A DNA stretch of 64,000 bases from a gamma proteobacterium HdN1 (GCA_000198515.1 FP929140.1:4314527-4378526), one strand, 5' to 3'. Positions 54,287 through 63,278 are shown, counted from the first letter of the stretch. Made by a program: numbers and translations. The notes: a model not told the origin generated them from the sequence alone.

Positions 54287-54484
54287 TCATTCTGGCGTAA
54301 TGCCGAGTTCGTCCTCGATTTCCTGCGGGACGTCGGACGTTACGGGCGTAGTGCGAGTACGCATCGGCTTGCTGAAGTATTTTAAGCTAGTATTCGGCAC
54401 TGAATACCCTGCGCGCGTGCTTTTCTAAGCGCGGGCAGGCATGATCTTGGTATTAAACGCCGTGCTAGGTTTTGGCATGGCCAT
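54287..54484 (-). pseudogene. Small gene of about 64 codons interrupted by an in-frame TAG
   Basis: From ATG 54478, with AGGAG 6 nt upstream (a second ATG at 54484 overlaps it), the frame reads MPKPSTAFNTKIMPARA and then TAG at 54425-54427. It continues open in the same frame for 45 codons (KSTRAGYSVPNTSLKYFSKP..., ending EIEDELGITPE) to TGA at 54287. The basic first part and acidic end look like one small protein. I do not recognise it. The TAG is most likely a nonsense mutation of CAG, GAG, AAG, TAC or TGG; readthrough is a less likely option. It precedes arfB on the same strand. Confidence 0.5.
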
Positions 54485-54773
54485 CTCCTAAACCACTGAG
54501 AGATAGATTATCTCAAATTTTGGTGGTGCGGGCTTAGGTTGACACGCGGGGAAGGTATCCGGCTGCTTTCGACCATTTCACGGCACAAAAATCTTTTGCC
54601 GCATACGAGACTATGTATCTACGGCAAAAAAACAAGGGGAAAATGCTTTCGAATCTCTCACCAGTGTGTTCTCTGGCAAAACCTTTACCCTTGCACAGGC
54701 TGAGTAGTTACAAATTGGCAATAATTTTGTCTGGACGATGGAGTCCACTTTAGGGAGATAAAATAAATCAACC
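54485..54773. other. Non-coding stretch with inverted repeats
   Basis: No gene is seen here. An inverted repeat GAGATA-GAT-TATCTC is at 54500-54514, directly upstream of the small minus-strand ORF (a possible operator). Arms TTTTGCCG/CGGCAAAA occur at 54594-54601 and 54622-54629. The stretch may contain further remnants of the intron-like element whose 3' end follows. Confidence 0.5.
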
Positions 54774-54856
54774 AGCGAACCGCCGTGGTACGTGACCCGT
54801 ATGCCCGGTGGCGCGGGAGGAGCGCCATCGTGATGGTGTAGCCCTATCCTGATTAG
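54774..54856 (+). mobile_element. Possible 3' end (domains V-VI) of a degenerate group II intron
   Basis: The core ACCGCCGTGGTACG, loop TGACC, CGTATGCC and CGGTGG folds into a two-part stem with a 3'-side bulge, as domain V does. It is followed by a second hairpin (GCGCCAT/ATGGTGT with loop CGTG) and then CCTATCCTGATT, like domain VI with its bulged A and intron 3' end. I recall closely similar motifs in bacterial group II introns. Pairing in the lower stem is imperfect and no reverse transcriptase is present, so this would be a remnant. It could instead be an unrelated structured leader of the next gene. Confidence 0.4.
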
Positions 54857-54883
54857 AAATTCAACAACGAAAGGAGTACATCA

Positions 54884-55630
54884 ATGAGAAACTGGATTTT
54901 ATTTATTGCGTTGGCATTTTGTTCGAATACTGGCTTATGTGACGGAACTATACTTGGAATATCATTGGGGTCTACGCCGCAAGAAGTAAAAGATGCGCTA
55001 CTTGTTAATAATGTTAAATGGGATGTATCTCTGGTTAATAATTATGGAATGATTAGTGGAAAAACGGAGATTTTAGCAACCATAAAAGACGATTCTGGAA
55101 GAGTTATTGATCAGGCATGGATTTTGTTTTCAGATGTTGAATATAGAGCCTACTATATTGCAAGGATAGTAAGATTTAATAAAAATGTCATGCCTAGGTT
55201 GTTAGACCTCAGAAACCACATCGTTAAAAGTTTAGGAGAACCTGGGTATGAATCGTCGAAACCAGAAAGAGGTGTCGATTTCCTTTTTTGGGCATCAAGA
55301 AATGATGGGACAGCAATTAAAGGCGAGCCGGAAATTCTGACAACTGGATGCTTTTCAAGGGAGTTTAACAATAGGGCGCTTGGCGGCATCGGAGTTGTTT
55401 CAATTTATCCACCAAGTACTTTTTATAAGACGTGCGGGTACTATGCAGGAGTGTATTTGGTTGGAGACCAAGACAATCCTCTTCTCGCGTTCGCGGCGTC
55501 GATGGAAATTGGTAATCATCAAGTTGCTTTGGAAGGGTTAACAAAAATGAGAAAAATTGATGCAGTAAATAAATTAAATGATGCAAAAAACTCGGAGATT
55601 AATAGAGATAAGTTTTTGCCAAAAATATGA
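54884..55630 (+). CDS. AT-rich hypothetical exported protein
   Basis: A 248-residue protein with a clear signal peptide (MRNWILFIALAFCSNTGLC-DG). The rest is a mixed alpha/beta soluble chain with no motif I recognise; GISLGSTPQEVKDAL near the N-terminus resembles a small repeat seen in several periplasmic proteins. Its codon use is strikingly AT-rich (many AAA, AAT, TTA) compared with both neighbours, a sign of recent transfer. AAAGGAG precedes the ATG. It directly follows the intron-like hairpins. Confidence 0.75.
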   Translation: MRNWILFIALAFCSNTGLCDGTILGISLGSTPQEVKDALLVNNVKWDVSLVNNYGMISGKTEILATIKDDSGRVIDQAWILFSDVEYRAYYIARIVRFNKNVMPRLLDLRNHIVKSLGEPGYESSKPERGVDFLFWASRNDGTAIKGEPEILTTGCFSREFNNRALGGIGVVSIYPPSTFYKTCGYYAGVYLVGDQDNPLLAFAASMEIGNHQVALEGLTKMRKIDAVNKLNDAKNSEINRDKFLPKI

Positions 55631-55722
55631 ACTTTGCAAATTAATTAAAAACCTCGCAAAAAACCATAGTGCCCCCATGTCAGACTAGTTTTCACCCCAC
55701 CAACCCGCAAAGGAAACTCATC

Positions 55723-56400
55723 ATGCATATTGAACCCGGTATCGTGAACGGCGCCAAAATGCTGCTCAGCTATGGCACTGCACTCACTGCGTTTGGCCTC
55801 ACCGCAAAATTTGCACTGGATGGCATCAAGAAGGATGGCATGGGTTCACTGCTGCTACGCAGCTTGATCACCACCGTACTGGTGTTCTGCTTTTTTGAAG
55901 AGCTTCCGCACCACCCTGTCAGCGTGTCCGAAGTGCATCTGATTCTCGGCACCACGCTGTTCCTGCTGTTCGGTGCAGCGCCTGCCGCCGTTGGCCTAGC
56001 TGCAGGCCTGCTGGTGCAGGGTATATTCTTCGCGCCATTTGATCTGCCGCAATATGGCATCAACGTCACCACGTTGCTGGTGCCGCTGTTTGGCATCCAC
56101 GTGCTGGCGAAGAAAATCATTCCGGAAAATACCGCCTATGTTGATCTGAGCTATGCACAAACCCTGCAACTGTCGGCAGCCTATCAAGGCGGTATCGTGG
56201 CCTGGGTGGCATTCTGGGCGCTCTACGGACAGGGCTTAGGTGCGGACAATCTGGCCAGCGTGGGCCGCTTCGGCATTGCGTACATGAGCGTGATACTGGT
56301 GGAACCACTGATTGATCTGGGCGTGCTGGCCGCGGCCAAGACACTGCACCAGCTGAAAGGCTCCATGCTGGTGGAAAAGCGCTTGTATCAGGCGGCCTGA
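55723..56400 (+). CDS. CbiM-like energy-coupling-factor transporter permease
   Basis: A 225-residue membrane protein with about six helices. MHIEPGIVNGAKM at the N-terminus has the extreme N-terminal His needed for metal binding in CbiM/NikM. The family imports Co2+ or Ni2+ with an ATPase and T-component, but neither partner nor a CbiN is nearby and no cobalamin riboswitch is seen in the 92-bp leader. The start at 55723 is chosen for the conserved MHI end and the AAAGGA site; an upstream in-frame reading would destroy the N-terminal His. A terminator follows. Confidence 0.82.
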   Translation: MHIEPGIVNGAKMLLSYGTALTAFGLTAKFALDGIKKDGMGSLLLRSLITTVLVFCFFEELPHHPVSVSEVHLILGTTLFLLFGAAPAAVGLAAGLLVQGIFFAPFDLPQYGINVTTLLVPLFGIHVLAKKIIPENTAYVDLSYAQTLQLSAAYQGGIVAWVAFWALYGQGLGADNLASVGRFGIAYMSVILVEPLIDLGVLAAAKTLHQLKGSMLVEKRLYQAA

Positions 56401-56413
56401 AGCATGACAACGT

Positions 56414-56450
56414 GGAAGCCGACACAATCTAATGTCGGCTTCCTCACTTT
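56414..56450 (+). terminator. Terminator after the CbiM-like gene
   Basis: Perfect 11-bp arms GGAAGCCGACA/TGTCGGCTTCC (56414-56424, 56433-56443) with an 8-nt loop are followed by TCACTTT. The stem is strong and the T-tract is interrupted. It lies 13 bp after the stop. Confidence 0.75.
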
Positions 56451-56635
56451 GGTGCGTAGCCTGCGTCACTGTCGCCAGTACGCCATTTGATTTCATTGCG
56501 CGGTTCGCAGCACAGGTACCGAAACCGCGTGTGAACCTGACGCGGTTCCACGGGATTTTTGCCCCCAACAGCAAACGCTGGGTGCTATAACGTCTACAAT
56601 GCTTGGCTTACCCGTAACCAACACGAGGAAGCCAA

Positions 56636-57433
56636 GTGTCTGCTTACTACCGTTTAATCAAGCGTGAACTTAGCTCGGAGCTAAGCGCTGCCTACTATGA
56701 ACCCAATATCCATGCTCAAGGCACATGGGCACCACACGAGCAACACATGGCTCCCGCCACTGGCGTGCTGTGCGCGGAGCTTGAGCTATTTAACCCACAG
56801 CCCCACTTACGCTACAGCCGTATCAACTTAGATATTTGGGGGCTGATTTCACTTAAACCCTTTCGCATTGAAGTGCGTAGCCTGCGCCCCGGACGCACCA
56901 TTGAACTGGTGGAAGCACGCATGATTGCCGAAGGCAACACCTGCATAGTCGCGAAGGCATGGCGCACCCTAGTGAGCGATACCAGCGCCGTAGCCGCCTT
57001 GGAAGACCCTAGCATTCCCTCTTATAACGAGTGCGACCCGTGGCCTGGCATGAAGCAGTGGGGCGGCGGCTTTATTGAAAGCATGATATTTCGCCAGCAC
57101 AGCGAGCGCCGCAACGGCAAAGGTATCGTTTGGTTAAGCAACGAGCTGGAAATGGTCGAAGGCCAAGCTACCTCTGACTTTGTGCGAATCATGGGAATGT
57201 GCGACACCAGCAACGGTATCGTTGCACGCGAAAACCCACGCCTGTGGATGTTCCCCAACGTCGATTTAAACCTTAACTTACTGCGTATGCCACAAGGCCG
57301 CTGGCTCGGTTTAAGCACGGTGCAGCAGTATGGTAGCGACGGCATTGGCCTAACCAGCTCGGTGCTATACGACGAACTGGGAATGTTCGGCCGCGGTGAG
57401 CAAACCCTTACTCTGCGCGAAATTAAAGCCTAA
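56636..57433 (+). CDS. Acyl-CoA thioesterase-like (double hot-dog) protein
   Basis: A 265-residue protein resembling TesB-like thioesterase-family proteins: an N-terminal hot-dog half (to about 135; RINLDIWGLISLKPFRIEVRSLRPGRTIELVEARM) and a C-terminal half including WLSNELEMVEGQATSDFVRIM and WLGLSTVQQYGSDGIGL. It probably hydrolyses acyl-CoA thioesters; the substrate is unknown. The start is GTG with GAGGA 6 nt upstream. A long hairpin follows. Confidence 0.8.
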   Translation: MSAYYRLIKRELSSELSAAYYEPNIHAQGTWAPHEQHMAPATGVLCAELELFNPQPHLRYSRINLDIWGLISLKPFRIEVRSLRPGRTIELVEARMIAEGNTCIVAKAWRTLVSDTSAVAALEDPSIPSYNECDPWPGMKQWGGGFIESMIFRQHSERRNGKGIVWLSNELEMVEGQATSDFVRIMGMCDTSNGIVARENPRLWMFPNVDLNLNLLRMPQGRWLGLSTVQQYGSDGIGLTSSVLYDELGMFGRGEQTLTLREIKA

Positions 57434-57446
57434 CCTTTATGAAAAT

Positions 57447-57479
57447 TGATGCACCTGATTGATTTTTTCAGGTGCATCA
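57447..57479. terminator. Bidirectional-looking hairpin between convergent genes
   Basis: Perfect 12-bp arms TGATGCACCTGA/TCAGGTGCATCA (57447-57458, 57468-57479) with loop TTGATTTTT lie 14 bp after the thioesterase stop and 50 bp before the protease stop. The stem is strong with a weak T-run on the minus side. Confidence 0.75.
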
Positions 57480-57528
57480 GAGCTTGACTGATTGCCGCCG
57501 GAGTTACACTCGGAATTAGCGTCACCCC

Positions 57529-60522
57529 CTAAAACACCAACCCCAAACGCGCATAAACCTCTCTGCTTCCTAGACGGTCATCAAGCCCCTTCGCAACCCC
57601 CAAACTTACGTCCACAGGCGCAAGGTTATAGCCAAGTAGCACCGTTGCGCCAAACTCCGCGCCCACACCCGAGTAATAACGACGCGCGCGCTGGTCTGAC
57701 CAAACACTCCCGCGATCGTAAAAGAGCGCACCGGACAGTTTTCCAAGGCCTACAGGTGGCGCCATAAAACCATTAAACACCGAAGCGAGCGGCATCCGAT
57801 ACTCCAGCGTTTGCAGGCGCAAACGATCACCCTTCAGTTCGGCAAGCCCAGTTTCGTAGCCGCGTAAGGTGTAGCGAGTTTTTCCAAAACCAATTTCACC
57901 GGCGAGACTTCGCAGGCTATCGCTCTCTCCGCCCAACTGTAACGATGGAGCTGCACTACCGCTGCGCGCCTCCACCCACCGTAACGCGAGCACCTGATTT
58001 TTCCATGTGCTGAAATACTCATTCCAATCCAGGGCCGTACTCTCTCCACGAAAATACCCGCCACCAAAAGCATCGTACTTTTCCGCAACCCATTTTACGC
58101 GCCGACCGTGTTCTGGGCTGATCGACGCGCGATACCATTCCGATGAATCCAGTGTAAGAGAAACTCCCGCAAGATTAGAATCAAACGCCCGCCCAATCTG
58201 CCGCCCCTCCTGCTCCAGAATCACATGCTCACTCGCAATGCCAAAATTTACCTGCCACGCAGTATCGAAGGAATTGATCGGCTGCATCCAAACCAACTGC
58301 CCGCGTTCTTCCCTTTGCAAAATGATCGACTGCCCAGCAGGATGAACCTCAGTGGTCAGATCACGAGTGCCAAGCAATGCAAGCCGCTTATGGAATACAT
58401 AGGAGAAATTCCCGCCCCACTCGTTTTGATCATAATAGATTCTCGGCGCAAGCTGCCACGCGTGGAATCCCAAACTGTCCGCCCCCGACACAAACAGCTC
58501 AAGCCAGTCGTTATCGCGATTATCCGTGCCTAAAAACGCCATCCATGCAGTTGGCGCAAGCGTAGGCCAAGGGGAATAATCCTGAATGGGTTGTTTCTCA
58601 AAGCCCGTCATCCAAGCTGGCACAACATCCACAGTCGCAATATTGGGTGCCACATCACTCACTGCCTGATTATTTTTGTGTTCTATTGATATCTCCTTTT
58701 GCATGGTGGAGATTGCGGGTGTATCCAGCTTCTGCAACGCCAACGCTACGCCATTTTCGGATAGCTCTAGCGTCGCAAGCTCGCCGCTTTTTGCAGCGGC
58801 GCCATCAGAGATATCAAAATCAACTACCGCAGTTAATGAATGGCTCCATGATTCCACCTCACCGGTTGCCAACGTCAAACGTCGAACATCCAACCGCCCT
58901 GCAGTGTCGTCAATATAAAACAGATGCTCCCCTGAAGCATCAAAGCGCGGTGATTGCGGCAACCGGCCTCGAACCGGCAGATCTTTCCAAAGCCCAGAGT
59001 TCAAATCCAATGACGCGAGACGCCACACTCCTCCCACAGATTTGCGCGCTACCGCCAAGAGATGCCCTTCTGGATGCCATGCCAACCCACCAACGGCCTC
59101 CCCAACCGCAGCACGATACACCGTTCGTATACGCTCGCCATTTGCATGTAGCAGCTCAATACGTGCCTGCCCGCCATGCATGGACACCGCCGCAATCTGA
59201 CCGCCATTGGGCGACCAATACCCACTCAAATAACGCCCACACTGCGTGATTCGCTTCCAGCGCGAGCCATTCCAGCGCATCAGGTCTGCATAAGCATTCG
59301 TGTTATCGCAAATACCCAGAGCACTCGCCAAAATCCCTTCTTGCGCATGCACATCCAACTGCAGAAACTGCTTGATTTCCGCTACTTTCTTGCGTTCTCC
59401 GAAGGCGCTCAGATGCATGATGGTAGGCGTAGAACGTCCGTTATTTTCGTAGTAATACCAGCCAGACGCACCGTCACTACGAACATACTCACGCTGGCCG
59501 TCCCCTGTTAATACATAGACCTGCGATGGCTTTCCTGTGAGCTGCTGCCATTCGCGAACCTGCGGTTCAAACCTCTGCTGGAGCCATGCCCGAAACTCCG
59601 CATACAGCGCGCTGCTACTCATGCCAAATACTTTCTGGGCCCGCCGATCCATGCGGAAGGGAACTATATTTCGATTCCAAGCAGCAACAAATTCCGCCAG
59701 CTTATCCGCTCCCCAACGCTCCTGAATAAAACCGAAAAAATAGCTCCCGTACAAATAAGATTGCCCATAAGGCCAATCGTTACTTGCCACCCCATAGAAG
59801 CTAAGCGCCGACTGGCTTTTCAAGCCCGCTAGAATCTCTGCGCGCATCAACGCATCATAAAGAGCCGATTGCCCTCGCCCCATTTTTCGTGCGGCGTCAG
59901 TTTCAGCCCATACCGCATAGCCTTCAATCACCCAGCCGGGGTTAAATACCTGCGGAAAAAGAACCCCCCACCGCCCAATCACGGATTGCAGCTGCTTTGG
60001 CGTGCCTGCCGCCTGATCCATGTGCAAAACGTGCATATATTCGTGGGTAAAAACCAGCTCCGCCCAATCGCCATCATCCAATAGCTCGCCGCGAATGGGG
60101 GGCGTCATAAAAATAAAAAACTGCCGGTATGGCAAAATCGTCGCCGCACCGTTCGACACGTCCATACCGTCGTTGATAATGATTTCGGTTTTGCCAGCCG
60201 GCGCGTAAGCTGCGCGCACCACTAAACTTGCGTGTACATGCTCCGCAATCGCCGCCAAACGCCGCGCATAGGCTTGGTGGGGCTTTTCGAAGTGGATATT
60301 AAAGTGCGGAGTTTCTAGGGTTTTCCAACTCGAAAGCGGGCTAGGCATTCCCAGCGCGGCATCACTGATCAAGCTTGCGGTAGGCGCGGCAAAACTTGTT
60401 TCAGCGATCGCTGGTTCGGCAAAAGTTGGCCCAGAAAAAGCTGGCTCCGCAAAGCTTACCCCAACAATGTTTGACCCAATCAAAAGATAGGCAACTGCTA
60501 ATGCGTATCGCAAAGACTTCAT
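57529..60522 (-). CDS. Outer-membrane gluzincin protease with beta-propeller and C-terminal barrel
   Basis: A 997-residue exported protein. Signal peptide 1-25 is followed by a short degenerate repeat (FAEPA, FAEPA, FAAPT). Residues about 65-330 form a peptidase-MA-like domain with zinc motif HEYMH (160-164) and the third ligand Glu200 in WVIEGYAVWAE. Residues about 370-640 carry TolB/WD40-like blades (SPNGGQIAAVSMHGG, WHPEGHLLAVARK). The last 300 residues resemble an Omp85/surface-antigen barrel (LSGALFYDRGSVW, GVGAEFGATVLLGYN), ending in Phe. It probably sits in the outer membrane with its protease in the periplasm or outside (inference). It is 28 bp downstream of trmB. Confidence 0.82.
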   Translation of the reverse strand: MKSLRYALAVAYLLIGSNIVGVSFAEPAFSGPTFAEPAIAETSFAAPTASLISDAALGMPSPLSSWKTLETPHFNIHFEKPHQAYARRLAAIAEHVHASLVVRAAYAPAGKTEIIINDGMDVSNGAATILPYRQFFIFMTPPIRGELLDDGDWAELVFTHEYMHVLHMDQAAGTPKQLQSVIGRWGVLFPQVFNPGWVIEGYAVWAETDAARKMGRGQSALYDALMRAEILAGLKSQSALSFYGVASNDWPYGQSYLYGSYFFGFIQERWGADKLAEFVAAWNRNIVPFRMDRRAQKVFGMSSSALYAEFRAWLQQRFEPQVREWQQLTGKPSQVYVLTGDGQREYVRSDGASGWYYYENNGRSTPTIMHLSAFGERKKVAEIKQFLQLDVHAQEGILASALGICDNTNAYADLMRWNGSRWKRITQCGRYLSGYWSPNGGQIAAVSMHGGQARIELLHANGERIRTVYRAAVGEAVGGLAWHPEGHLLAVARKSVGGVWRLASLDLNSGLWKDLPVRGRLPQSPRFDASGEHLFYIDDTAGRLDVRRLTLATGEVESWSHSLTAVVDFDISDGAAAKSGELATLELSENGVALALQKLDTPAISTMQKEISIEHKNNQAVSDVAPNIATVDVVPAWMTGFEKQPIQDYSPWPTLAPTAWMAFLGTDNRDNDWLELFVSGADSLGFHAWQLAPRIYYDQNEWGGNFSYVFHKRLALLGTRDLTTEVHPAGQSIILQREERGQLVWMQPINSFDTAWQVNFGIASEHVILEQEGRQIGRAFDSNLAGVSLTLDSSEWYRASISPEHGRRVKWVAEKYDAFGGGYFRGESTALDWNEYFSTWKNQVLALRWVEARSGSAAPSLQLGGESDSLRSLAGEIGFGKTRYTLRGYETGLAELKGDRLRLQTLEYRMPLASVFNGFMAPPVGLGKLSGALFYDRGSVWSDQRARRYYSGVGAEFGATVLLGYNLAPVDVSLGVAKGLDDRLGSREVYARLGLVF

Positions 60523-60550
60523 CCAACGTTCGCCCTTAAAGACAAATCGG

Positions 60551-61249
60551 CTACAACTTTTCGAAAATTAGATCCCAAACCCCGTGCCCCAAACGTTCAC
60601 CGCGCTTTTCAAAGCGCGTAAACGGGCGGCTACCTTCAGGGCGCGCAGAAAAGGCTCCCGCCCCCGCCTGGTTGCAAAAGCCGGATTCAGCGCTCATTAC
60701 TTCCATCATTTGTTCGGCATAGTGTTCCCAGTCGGTTGCCATGTGAAGATAGCCGCCACGCTTCAGCTTGCTTCCAACGAGAGCGGCGAACGACGCCTGC
60801 ACAATACGACGCTTGTGGTGCTTTTTCTTGTGCCATGGATCCGGAAAAAACAGCAGCACACCATCAAGACTAGCATCAGGAATACACTGTTTCAGCACGT
60901 CAATCGCATCTTCAGCGAAAAGGCGCACATTGGGGAGCGAACGTTGGCCAATTTCCACCAACACGCGCCCAACGCCGGGGCGATGTACTTCAATGCCAAT
61001 ATAATCTCGATCCGGGTTTCCTTCGGCGAGATGCAAGAGCGTATCGCCATTGCCGATGCCAATTTCGAGCACAACGGGCGCAGTTCTGCCAAAAGTAGCG
61101 GCAAAATCCAGCGACCCGTTCGCAATACTAAGCAGAAAGTCAGCGGAGTATTGCGTAAAGCCCTTCTCTTGGGAAGGCGTAGTGCGTCCTTGGCGGCGCA
61201 CAAAACTTCGCACCGTTCGTAACGGGCGGTCTGTGGGGAGGTCATTCAT
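60551..61249 (-). CDS. trmB: tRNA (guanine-N7-)-methyltransferase
   Basis: This enzyme methylates G46 of tRNA using S-adenosylmethionine. It is 232 residues, the family size. It shows the SAM motif LEIGIGNGDTLLHLA, YIGIEVHRPGVGRVL, the FFPDPWHKKKHHKRRI signature and TDWEHYAEQM. It follows thiG by 84 bp, an arrangement also known from Pseudomonas, and precedes the outer-membrane protease by 28 bp. Confidence 0.97.
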   Translation of the reverse strand: MNDLPTDRPLRTVRSFVRRQGRTTPSQEKGFTQYSADFLLSIANGSLDFAATFGRTAPVVLEIGIGNGDTLLHLAEGNPDRDYIGIEVHRPGVGRVLVEIGQRSLPNVRLFAEDAIDVLKQCIPDASLDGVLLFFPDPWHKKKHHKRRIVQASFAALVGSKLKRGGYLHMATDWEHYAEQMMEVMSAESGFCNQAGAGAFSARPEGSRPFTRFEKRGERLGHGVWDLIFEKL

Positions 61250-61333
61250 CCCAAAAATTCATCCAAAATCAAATAAGCCATGCGAATTCTAGCAAGGGAA
61301 TTTGCGCCGCAACGGCAAAAAGCCAAGAAGTCG

Positions 61334-62179
61334 CTAACTAAAGAACAGACCGTCAATCGGTGAGGATGCACTAGCGTAGCGCTTTCTTGCCATTCTGCCT
61401 GCCAGAAACGCCTCTCTCCCCGCTTCCACGCCCTTACGCATCGCGCTAGCCATGAGCACGGGATTGCGCGCCTTAGCAATGGCGGTATTCATCAGGATGC
61501 CTTGGCAGCCCAATTCCATCGCAATCGCAGCGTCCGAGGCGGTGCCCACGCCAGCATCCACAATAATCGGCACTTTGGCATCTTCAAGAATCAGCATCAA
61601 ATTGTACGGGTTACGAATGCCCAGCCCCGACCCAATCGGCGCAGCCAGTGGCATCACCGCCACACATCCCATTTGCTCCAACTCTTTTGCAATCAGCGGA
61701 TCATCCGAGGTGTAAACCATCACCTGAAAGCCGTCGGCCACCAGAATTTCTGCAGCTTTGAGCGTGTGCACCACGTTTGGATACAGGGTTTTTTGATCGC
61801 CCAACACTTCGAGCTTCACAAGGCTGTGGCCGTCGAGCAGCTCACGCGCAAGGCGGCAGGTGCGCACCGCATCCTCTGCGGTATAACAACCGGCGGTATT
61901 GGGGAGGATGGTGTATTTTTCGGGAGAAATGACTTCCAGCAAGTTTGGCTCATCGGGGTTCTGACCGATATTGGTACGCCGCACCGCAACGGTGACGATC
62001 TGCGCGCCACTCGCTTCAATTGCGAGGCGGGTTTCTTGCAAATCCCGGTACTTGCCCGTGCCAACCAACAAGCGCGACGTATATTCAACGCCTGCAATGG
62101 TCAAAGGTGCATCCGAAGGTATGGAGCCCAAGGTGCGTACATCACCTGAGGCTTGTGCAGGTTCTAAATGATTTGACAT
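61334..62179 (-). CDS. thiG: Thiazole synthase
   Basis: This enzyme forms the thiamine thiazole from deoxyxylulose phosphate, dehydroglycine and ThiS thiocarboxylate. It is 281 residues, with a short N-terminal extension (about 20 residues). The Schiff-base lysine lies in [31 protein letters not shown] and [14 protein letters not shown] are diagnostic. It is 71 bp after thiS on the same strand. Confidence 0.97.
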   Translation of the reverse strand: MSNHLEPAQASGDVRTLGSIPSDAPLTIAGVEYTSRLLVGTGKYRDLQETRLAIEASGAQIVTVAVRRTNIGQNPDEPNLLEVISPEKYTILPNTAGCYTAEDAVRTCRLARELLDGHSLVKLEVLGDQKTLYPNVVHTLKAAEILVADGFQVMVYTSDDPLIAKELEQMGCVAVMPLAAPIGSGLGIRNPYNLMLILEDAKVPIIVDAGVGTASDAAIAMELGCQGILMNTAIAKARNPVLMASAMRKGVEAGREAFLAGRMARKRYASASSPIDGLFFS

Positions 62180-62250
62180 CGAAAATCCTTTGCCGCGTTG
62201 AGCCGCTGCTTGCTGTCGGTAAAAAGATAAAGATAAGGCCGCTACTGGGA

Positions 62251-62487
62251 TTAGCCGCCGCCGATGGCGTGGACGATTTCAATCACATCCCCTGCCGCGA
62301 GCGCCGTTTGCGCGTGCAGGCTTTTGGGAACGATTTCTTGATTGCGCTCTACGGCGATACGCTTGTCGCCCAGCGCCATGCGCGCCACCACGTCTGCAAT
62401 CGTACTGCCCGCCGCAAAATGAGCGAGCTCTCCGTTAAGCGTAATCTTCAGCGGCCCATCTTGAGAGGGCGAAAATGAGTGTGTCAT
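62251..62487 (-). CDS. thiS: Sulfur carrier protein ThiS
   Basis: A 78-residue ubiquitin-like sulfur carrier that ends in the required Gly-Gly (HAIGGG). It shows [32 protein letters not shown] and [12 protein letters not shown]. The ATG at 62487 leaves about ten extra N-terminal residues. There is no strong ribosome site, and a longer in-frame reading is not conserved. No TPP riboswitch is recognisable upstream. Confidence 0.93.
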   Translation of the reverse strand: MTHSFSPSQDGPLKITLNGELAHFAAGSTIADVVARMALGDKRIAVERNQEIVPKSLHAQTALAAGDVIEIVHAIGGG

Positions 62488-62804
62488 AAGTAAAACGTCA
62501 TCATAAATAAAAATCCGCTCCGCAATGCCGCGCCCCACCACAAGCCGGCGTAAAGATGGTATTGTGGGTGATCCGCCGCTGCGAGGCAAGCAAACCGCGC
62601 CCTGAAGCCGGCGGTGGGGCAATGAACGGGTTTTTTTGTATGGGGAGGGGCTGTACGAACGCAACGGTGCGGCACTTGACCGCCTTTTCGGGAGGCTCTA
62701 CGATTTATTTCTTTAAAAACAACATGTTATGGAGATTTGCGTTTTTTTGGTTGGGAATATACGCTAGTGGTTTAGGATTTATTTTAGGCCTCTTGGGAAC
62801 TTCC
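62488..62804. other. Divergent gap between thiS and the GNAT gene
   Basis: 317 bp. An open frame continues upstream of the GNAT start at 62805 and includes a hydrophobic stretch (LWRFAFFWLGIYASGLGFI) from ATG 62727, which could instead be a genuine membrane anchor. I see no riboswitch. The composition shifts from GC-rich to AT-rich at about 62700, marking a likely junction of acquired DNA. Confidence 0.5.
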
Positions 62805-63278
62805 GTGCATATCCGTCGGTTTCAAATTGGTGAGGAAGCTACGCTATATGGCGTGTATTACTCAGCTATTCATCGCATTGCCAGTAGGGATTACTCTCAA
62901 GAGCAGATCAATGCGTGGGCGCCAGCTGAAGTGGATCAAATCTTGTGGGAAGAAAAAATCCAAAGGATCAATCCATTTGTTGCTGTGATAGACGGTGTTG
63001 TTGTTGGTTACACTGATATTCAGCCATCTGGCTATATTGATCACTTTTTCGTTTCGGGCAATCGTCCTCGTCAGGGTATCGGAGCAAATCTTATGGGTGT
63101 AATCCATCAAGAGGCTGCGCAACGAGGCATCACTGAATTAACCTCCGATGTAAGCCTGACTGCCCAGCCATTCTTTAGTAAATTTGGGTTCCATGTCGTT
63201 GAACATAGGTTTCCAAAGCGACGCGGCGTTGTAATTCCAAATGCTCTTATGCGCAAGATTCTAGCATGTTCGACCTAA
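62805..63278 (+). CDS. GNAT-family N-acetyltransferase (cassette-like)
   Basis: A 157-residue acetyltransferase. VHIRRFQIGEEATLYGVYYSAIHR opens the fold, AVIDGVVVGYTDIQP is the central hairpin, and the acetyl-CoA loop is NRPRQGIGANLM; FFSKFGFHVVEHR closes it. The substrate is unknown. The GTG at 62805 has GGGAA 5 nt upstream; an ATG at 62727 would add a hydrophobic leader. It is more AT-rich than the thi genes. Its TAA lies inside a RYYYAAC box, as in integron cassettes. Confidence 0.82.
   Translation: MHIRRFQIGEEATLYGVYYSAIHRIASRDYSQEQINAWAPAEVDQILWEEKIQRINPFVAVIDGVVVGYTDIQPSGYIDHFFVSGNRPRQGIGANLMGVIHQEAAQRGITELTSDVSLTAQPFFSKFGFHVVEHRFPKRRGVVIPNALMRKILACST

Noticed and set aside
54594-54629. 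TTTTGCCG/CGGCAAAA arms as a terminator
   Set aside because: The T-run precedes and the A-run follows the stem on the plus strand, and on the minus strand the T-run is again on the wrong side; it is kept only as a note in the non-coding region.
55631-55722. Possible cobalamin riboswitch before the CbiM-like gene
   Set aside because: The leader is only 92 bp and has no B12-box-like sequence.
62488-62640. Possible TPP riboswitch before thiS
   Set aside because: Neither strand shows the CUGAGA and ACCUGAU-type conserved blocks; nothing supports it.
62556-62804. N-terminal extension of the GNAT protein
   Set aside because: It crosses the composition junction, adds a Cys/Gly-rich leader and is unlike GNAT proteins; kept only as a possible alternative from ATG 62727.
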